A stretch of DNA of 8,173 nt. Source: an uncultured Ruminococcus sp. (GTDB lineage: Bacteria; Bacillota; Clostridia; Oscillospirales; CAG-272). Of this stretch, positions 4,592-8,173 are shown one piece after another. The position numbers and the translations under genes were made by a program. Position 1 is the first letter of the stretch. Each line of letters starts with the position of its first letter. The notes below the pieces were generated by a model. The model ran no database searches and was not told the origin of the DNA. It saw nothing but the letters and a program-made list of their open reading frames with translations. The stretch lies in the NCBI GenBank assembly GCA_902783705.1, contig CACZSA010000067.1:1-8173 (forward strand), read 5' to 3'.

Positions 4592-6544
4592 TTATGGCTC
4601 CTCCATCACGAACACGGCGGAATAAGCCGGGATGCGGACGTCGGGGGTGTCACGCACCTCGCCCGTGAGGAGATCCCAGACGGAGAAGGGCGCGCCGTCC
4701 GCGAGGGAGACGTGAATCGCTGTCTCGCCCGGCGCGTTGTTCACGAGATACCATCCGCGCCGCCCTTCCTTCACGAACGGGGAGACGAGGACGACGCCCG
4801 ACTCCGACGCCTCGATCCGGATGCCGTAGTCGACGGCGGAGCGGAGGACGGATGCGGGATCGTCGGTGAGCGGCGCGTCGATCTCCTCGGGCTTCGCCGC
4901 CGTCCAGAGGAGGATGCCGCCGGAGCTCTCGAATGCCGCGAGCTTGTCCGCGACGTCGGGATCGAGGTACAGAACGGCGGGCATGACGAGCGCGCGGACT
5001 GCGAGGCCGTTTGCCGCGAGCATGCCCTCGGTGACTTCGGCCTCCCGGATCCAGCCGCCGTCGACGATCGTATAGTCCAGTCCCGCCGCGCCGAGGGAGC
5101 GGTTGAGGGAGGAGAGCGCCGCCTCCGCCGTCCAGATCGCCTCGGGGAGGGACGGGCCGCAGTTGACGCCGACATAATCCGGGTAATAGGTCCCCTGCGC
5201 GGTCTCGGTCGGGCAGTACACGCCGATCTGCCCGGTCCACCGGGAATCGCGGAGGACGTACGCAGCCCGGGCGAACATCGCCGCATAGGCCGGGAAGTCT
5301 TCGCCGAGGCGGTCGGGGGAGAGGTACGAATTGATGTGGTTGATCCCCGCGCGGAAGAGGAGGGCCATCGTGCCGCGCTGTTCCTCGAAGGTGAAGTCGC
5401 CCTCGTGGGTTTGACCGGAGATCGGGCAGATCTCGACCATGACGCGGTGCGTTTTGCCGCTCATCCGGGCAGCGCCGCCGACGTACCGGGCCGCCATCGC
5501 GAAGTCCGCAGGGGATCTGTAATAGGACTCCGGACTGCCCGTCAGCATGTCGACGCCGGGGTAATCGAAGGCCTTGAGCTGGCGGAGCAGGTCGCCGTAG
5601 AGCGGGATGTGCATCGAGAGGCTTTCCTCGAGCAGGCAGTGCCCGGAGAAGGCGATCCCGTGCGCGGAACACCACGCGGCGATCTGATCGAAATATGCCT
5701 CCCCGGTCATGCGCGCGACCGTCCGCCAGAAGCGGAGCTTTCCGGGCTCGAAGCGCTCCTCGCGGGAGAAGAGGACGGGAAGATCCTCCGTGAATTCCCG
5801 CCCGTGCATCTCGCGGTAGACCCGGGGAAGGTCCTCGGCCCACGGGAGGAACGCATACGGCATCGGGACGCCGCAGTTGACGTAGCCCGCCATGAGGCTC
5901 GGCTCGTCCGTGAAGACCGCCTCGAAGCGCGGGAATGTCCCGGTATTCTCAAAATAGCGGTCGTAGGTGCACCGGATGAACGCGGCGACGGCCTCCTTGT
6001 CCATGAGGTTCGGGTAGTGCCGCGGTCCCCATCCGCATTTCTGCGCGTGGGAGCCCTCGAATACGGGCCGGACGGCATACACCCGGTCCGCGCCCTCCGC
6101 ACGGTCGGCGTCGAAGGGAACGGGGGAACCGCCCTCCCGGCAGGCGAAGACGATCTTCTCGAAGGTGTCGGGCCTCTGCCATGTGCCGCCGTTCACGCGG
6201 ATCTCGGTGACGCCGCGGGCCTCGTATTCCGGATGCCCGAGCATTGTGAGCCCGTCGGCGGACGCGCTCGGGTATCCCTTCTCATCGTAGAGCCACACGC
6301 CCATCCCGCGCGCAGCAGTCTCCTCCACAGCCCGGTCGAGCGCGTGAAAATCCTCCTCCGGGCCGAGGTAGAGCGCGGGATCGCCGGCTCCCTGATGCCA
6401 CGGGGCATTCGTGACGATGCCGCCGAAGCCGGCTTTATGAAGCGCGTCGAGGCTCGGGTTGGGATCACCGCCCTCCGCCATGTCGTGCCGGAGCATATAC
6501 GGGCGGTCCTCGTTCAAAGGATCGCGGAAACGCTGTCTGTCCAT
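4592..6544 (-). CDS. Putative glycoside hydrolase, TIM barrel with GH42-like C-terminal region
   Basis: A 650-residue signal-less, presumably cytoplasmic enzyme. The N-terminal 430 residues read as a (beta/alpha)8 barrel with acidic motifs at strand ends: WLYDEKGYPSASA (84-96), AVFTDEPSL (209-217), GHCLLEE (301-307), PGVDMLTG (329-336) and MVEICP (369-374). Similar YDE-x-x-x-PS motifs occur, from memory, in GH106-like and other uncharacterised clostridial glycosidases. E214, E306/E307 and E371 are candidate catalytic acids; which pair works is not resolved. Residues 437-550 (GVYCPTET, LDYTIVDGGWI, ALVMPAVLYLDPDVADKLAAFESSGG) look like the flavodoxin-like trimerisation domain of GH42, and a short beta-rich tail with YLVNNA (599-604) follows. 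The start is set by AAGGAGG 5 nt upstream; a frame-open ATG 21 codons earlier overlaps the GH5 gene and lacks such a site. It lies 47 bp after the GH5 gene in one operon. Glycosidase function is likely, the substrate unknown. Confidence 0.7.
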   Translation of the reverse strand: MDRQRFRDPLNEDRPYMLRHDMAEGGDPNPSLDALHKAGFGGIVTNAPWHQGAGDPALYLGPEEDFHALDRAVEETAARGMGVWLYDEKGYPSASADGLTMLGHPEYEARGVTEIRVNGGTWQRPDTFEKIVFACREGGSPVPFDADRAEGADRVYAVRPVFEGSHAQKCGWGPRHYPNLMDKEAVAAFIRCTYDRYFENTGTFPRFEAVFTDEPSLMAGYVNCGVPMPYAFLPWAEDLPRVYREMHGREFTEDLPVLFSREERFEPGKLRFWRTVARMTGEAYFDQIAAWCSAHGIAFSGHCLLEESLSMHIPLYGDLLRQLKAFDYPGVDMLTGSPESYYRSPADFAMAARYVGGAARMSGKTHRVMVEICPISGQTHEGDFTFEEQRGTMALLFRAGINHINSYLSPDRLGEDFPAYAAMFARAAYVLRDSRWTGQIGVYCPTETAQGTYYPDYVGVNCGPSLPEAIWTAEAALSSLNRSLGAAGLDYTIVDGGWIREAEVTEGMLAANGLAVRALVMPAVLYLDPDVADKLAAFESSGGILLWTAAKPEEIDAPLTDDPASVLRSAVDYGIRIEASESGVVLVSPFVKEGRRGWYLVNNAPGETAIHVSLADGAPFSVWDLLTGEVRDTPDVRIPAYSAVFVMEEP

Positions 6545-6591
6545 GATGTCCTCCTTCTGTTCAATGCTTTCCATGCGGTTCTGCGCAGACC

Positions 6592-8115
6592 TTACGCCCT
6601 CTCCCACCGGATGTCCCCGAGGACGAAGCCGCCCTCCCGGCAGGTCACGGTGAGGCGGCAGGCCTCGGTGCGCGGGACCTTCAGTCGGATCTCCCGCTCA
6701 CACGATACCTCGGCGGTGAGGAGCGTTTCCCCGTCGATCGCCAGCTCCACCGTCGAGGCGGGGCCGAAGTCCGCCGTGAACGCGATCTCGCCGCACGCGC
6801 CGGACGCCATGAGGTCGTAGGACGCCGACGAGCCCGCCGGGAAGCGCACCCGGGCCTCCTCCCAGCGTTCGCCGAGCCGCTCCGTGCCGGAATCCGAGCC
6901 CGGGACGAAGTCGCACGCCTTGAAGACGCAGCCGGGCGAGCGTGTGATCGACGGGATGACCGCCGCGCGCCAATCGCAGTTCTCAAAGCGGATGTTTTCG
7001 AGGTATTCATCGAAGATCGCCTGCGCGCGGGCATAGGACGGACGGTCGCCGCCCGCGGTGAAGCCCGTGATCCAGTCCCAGCCCGCGGGCTTTCTGATCG
7101 AGCAGGGCGAGTTTCCGGTCTCCATCTTTTTCCAGGGCCAGACGTTCAGACCGATGTCGTTCGCGAGCGCGAGGGGATACATCGCGGCGAACCAGCGGGG
7201 ATCGTTCTCGCCCGTCTCGCCGAGGTAGAGCGCGAGCCCGAGCCGCTTTCGAACGTCGAGGAAGCCCGTGAGGACCGAGAGCTCCGGCGGGCACCAGTAG
7301 CGGTGGAAATGCGCCGCGGCATTGTCGTCGAAGCGCTCCGTGAAAAAGTCCGAGCGGGATGCCCAGAAGATGCTCTCGAGGGAGAACATGTGCCGCGTGT
7401 CGATCTCCCGGACGGCGCGGATGCAGTCGCGGTAGAAGGCACGCAGCTCCTCCGAGAGGTCCGGCAGCTCCTTCGTCCCCTCGGTGGGCGTGCGGACGGG
7501 CTCGTTCAGAAGATCGTACATCCCGACGATCCATCGGTCGCGGTACCGGCGGGCGAACTCCTTCCAGAGCGCGATCGTCTTCTCCCGCGAATCGGATTCG
7601 GTGTCCGTGAGGAGGCGGGGGATGTCGTCCCAGCTGTCGTCGATGTTGTGTCCCGTCTGACCGCCCGGCGCGCCGTGGAGGTCGAGGCAGACGTAGAGCT
7701 TCCACTTTCCGCACCAGTCGAGGAAGCGGTCGATGAGAGCGAAGCCGTCCTCACGCCAGCGGATGCCCGGCTCGTCCTCCATTACGACGCGCCAGTTCAC
7801 CGGGAGGCGCACGGAGTTGAAGCCCGCCTCCGCCATCGCGCGTACGTCCGCCTCGGTGATATAATTCTCGCGGAAGGTTTTCCAGAACCGCGCGGCGTAT
7901 TCCGATCCGCAGAGATGCCGCACGAGTCCCTCGATGGTCGACGGACGGTTGTAACGCCCCGCGAATTTCCACATGTACCCCTCGGGGAGGAGCCAGTTGC
8001 CGATGCCCATGCCGCAGAGGAGGATCTCCTCGCCGCGCCCGTTGACGATGCGTCCGCCCTCATTGCGCAGAAATCCCGCCACCCGGTCCCGGGACAGTTT
8101 TTCGTTGATGCCCAT
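6592..8115 (-). CDS. GH5-type glycoside hydrolase with C-terminal beta-sandwich-like domain
   Basis: A 507-residue enzyme of the GH5 (clan GH-A) fold, retaining mechanism expected. Visible hallmarks: GIGNWLLPEGYMW (37-49), resembling the start of exo-beta-1,3-glucanase-like GH5 members; SVRLPVNW (101-108) with Arg103; LDLHGAPGGQTG (144-155); MYDLLNEP (199-206) with acid/base Glu205; LYLGETGEN (296-304) with candidate nucleophile Glu300; and NVWPWK (324-329), the aromatic strand-8 site. Residues 375-507 are beta-rich (FEN.., ASYDLMASGACGEIAFTADF, TVELAIDG) and look like an appended carbohydrate-binding-type sandwich. No signal peptide is present, so it should work on imported oligosaccharides, probably beta-glucans or beta-glucosides; the subfamily is not resolved. 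GGAGG sits 5 nt before the ATG. It is the first gene of a two-gene operon with the hydrolase 47 bp downstream. Confidence 0.85.
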   Translation of the reverse strand: MGINEKLSRDRVAGFLRNEGGRIVNGRGEEILLCGMGIGNWLLPEGYMWKFAGRYNRPSTIEGLVRHLCGSEYAARFWKTFRENYITEADVRAMAEAGFNSVRLPVNWRVVMEDEPGIRWREDGFALIDRFLDWCGKWKLYVCLDLHGAPGGQTGHNIDDSWDDIPRLLTDTESDSREKTIALWKEFARRYRDRWIVGMYDLLNEPVRTPTEGTKELPDLSEELRAFYRDCIRAVREIDTRHMFSLESIFWASRSDFFTERFDDNAAAHFHRYWCPPELSVLTGFLDVRKRLGLALYLGETGENDPRWFAAMYPLALANDIGLNVWPWKKMETGNSPCSIRKPAGWDWITGFTAGGDRPSYARAQAIFDEYLENIRFENCDWRAAVIPSITRSPGCVFKACDFVPGSDSGTERLGERWEEARVRFPAGSSASYDLMASGACGEIAFTADFGPASTVELAIDGETLLTAEVSCEREIRLKVPRTEACRLTVTCREGGFVLGDIRWERA

Positions 8116-8143
8116 GTCAGCCTCCGGTTTTCGTTTTTTCTTT

Positions 8144-8172
8144 ATTATACAGGACGGCGGGGGAAAAGTAAA
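8144..8172 (-). promoter_or_regulatory. Sigma-A promoter for the glycosidase operon
   Basis: On the minus strand, TTTACT (8172-8167; 4 of 6 consensus) and a perfect TATAAT (8149-8144) are 17 bp apart. Initiation is expected near 8137, giving a leader of about 22 nt that contains the GGAGG site. Any operator further upstream would lie outside the window. Confidence 0.82.
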
Positions 8173-8173
8173 G

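Noticed and set aside
6580..6589. Palindrome TCTGCGCAGA between the two glycosidase genes
   Set aside because: It is a 10-bp palindrome inside an operon with no promoter or T tract next to it, so it is probably chance.
6545..6607. Earlier start (ATG at 6607) for the hydrolase gene
   Set aside because: It would overlap the GH5 stop codon and has no good RBS, whereas the ATG at 6544 has AAGGAGG at ideal spacing.
4712..6820. A 702-codon plus-strand open frame lying antisense to the hydrolase gene
   Set aside because: It is a by-product of high-GC codon structure on the opposite strand. It has no RBS or promoter, an Arg/Val/Glu/Ala-rich composition with no recognisable motif, and it runs through the GH5-hydrolase junction.

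Overview
The window looks like a GC-rich chromosomal segment from an anaerobic Firmicute, most likely a gut or rumen Clostridia (Oscillospirales/Christensenellales-like). This is inferred from near-consensus sigma-A promoters (TTGACA/TATAAT, 17-bp spacers), strong AAGGAGG-type ribosome binding sites, G/C-ending codons, Clostridia-style sugar-binding lipoproteins and intracellular glycosidases. No taxonomic marker gene is present, so the lineage stays open.

Layout, left to right. Positions 1-178 are AT-rich and non-coding as far as I can tell, with two long hairpins; the second is terminator-like. A minus-strand operon follows: a substrate-binding lipoprotein (964-2481), then, 11 bp downstream, a cytoplasmic alkaline-phosphatase-superfamily enzyme (179-952), driven by a consensus promoter at 2517-2545. 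The 2482-3042 gap is not empty. It holds a divergent plus-strand mini transcription unit with a perfect promoter, a 14-bp palindrome over the start site, an RBS, a 28-codon membrane-peptide ORF (2722-2808) and a hairpin terminator. A separate promoter then drives a second, paralogous substrate-binding lipoprotein (3043-4509, plus). A bidirectional terminator (4544-4580) separates it from a convergent minus-strand glycosidase operon: a GH5 enzyme (6592-8115) followed by a large TIM-barrel hydrolase with a GH42-like C-terminal part (4592-6544), driven by a promoter at 8144-8172.

Reading the genes together (inference): this is an accessory carbohydrate-use locus. Two membrane-anchored lipoproteins would capture oligosaccharides, an ABC permease encoded elsewhere would import them, and the two signal-less glycosidases would degrade them in the cytoplasm. 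The phosphatase-superfamily protein is tied by its operon to one of the binding proteins, but its substrate is unknown. The least explained element is the self-contained 28-aa membrane-peptide unit between the two lipoprotein genes.
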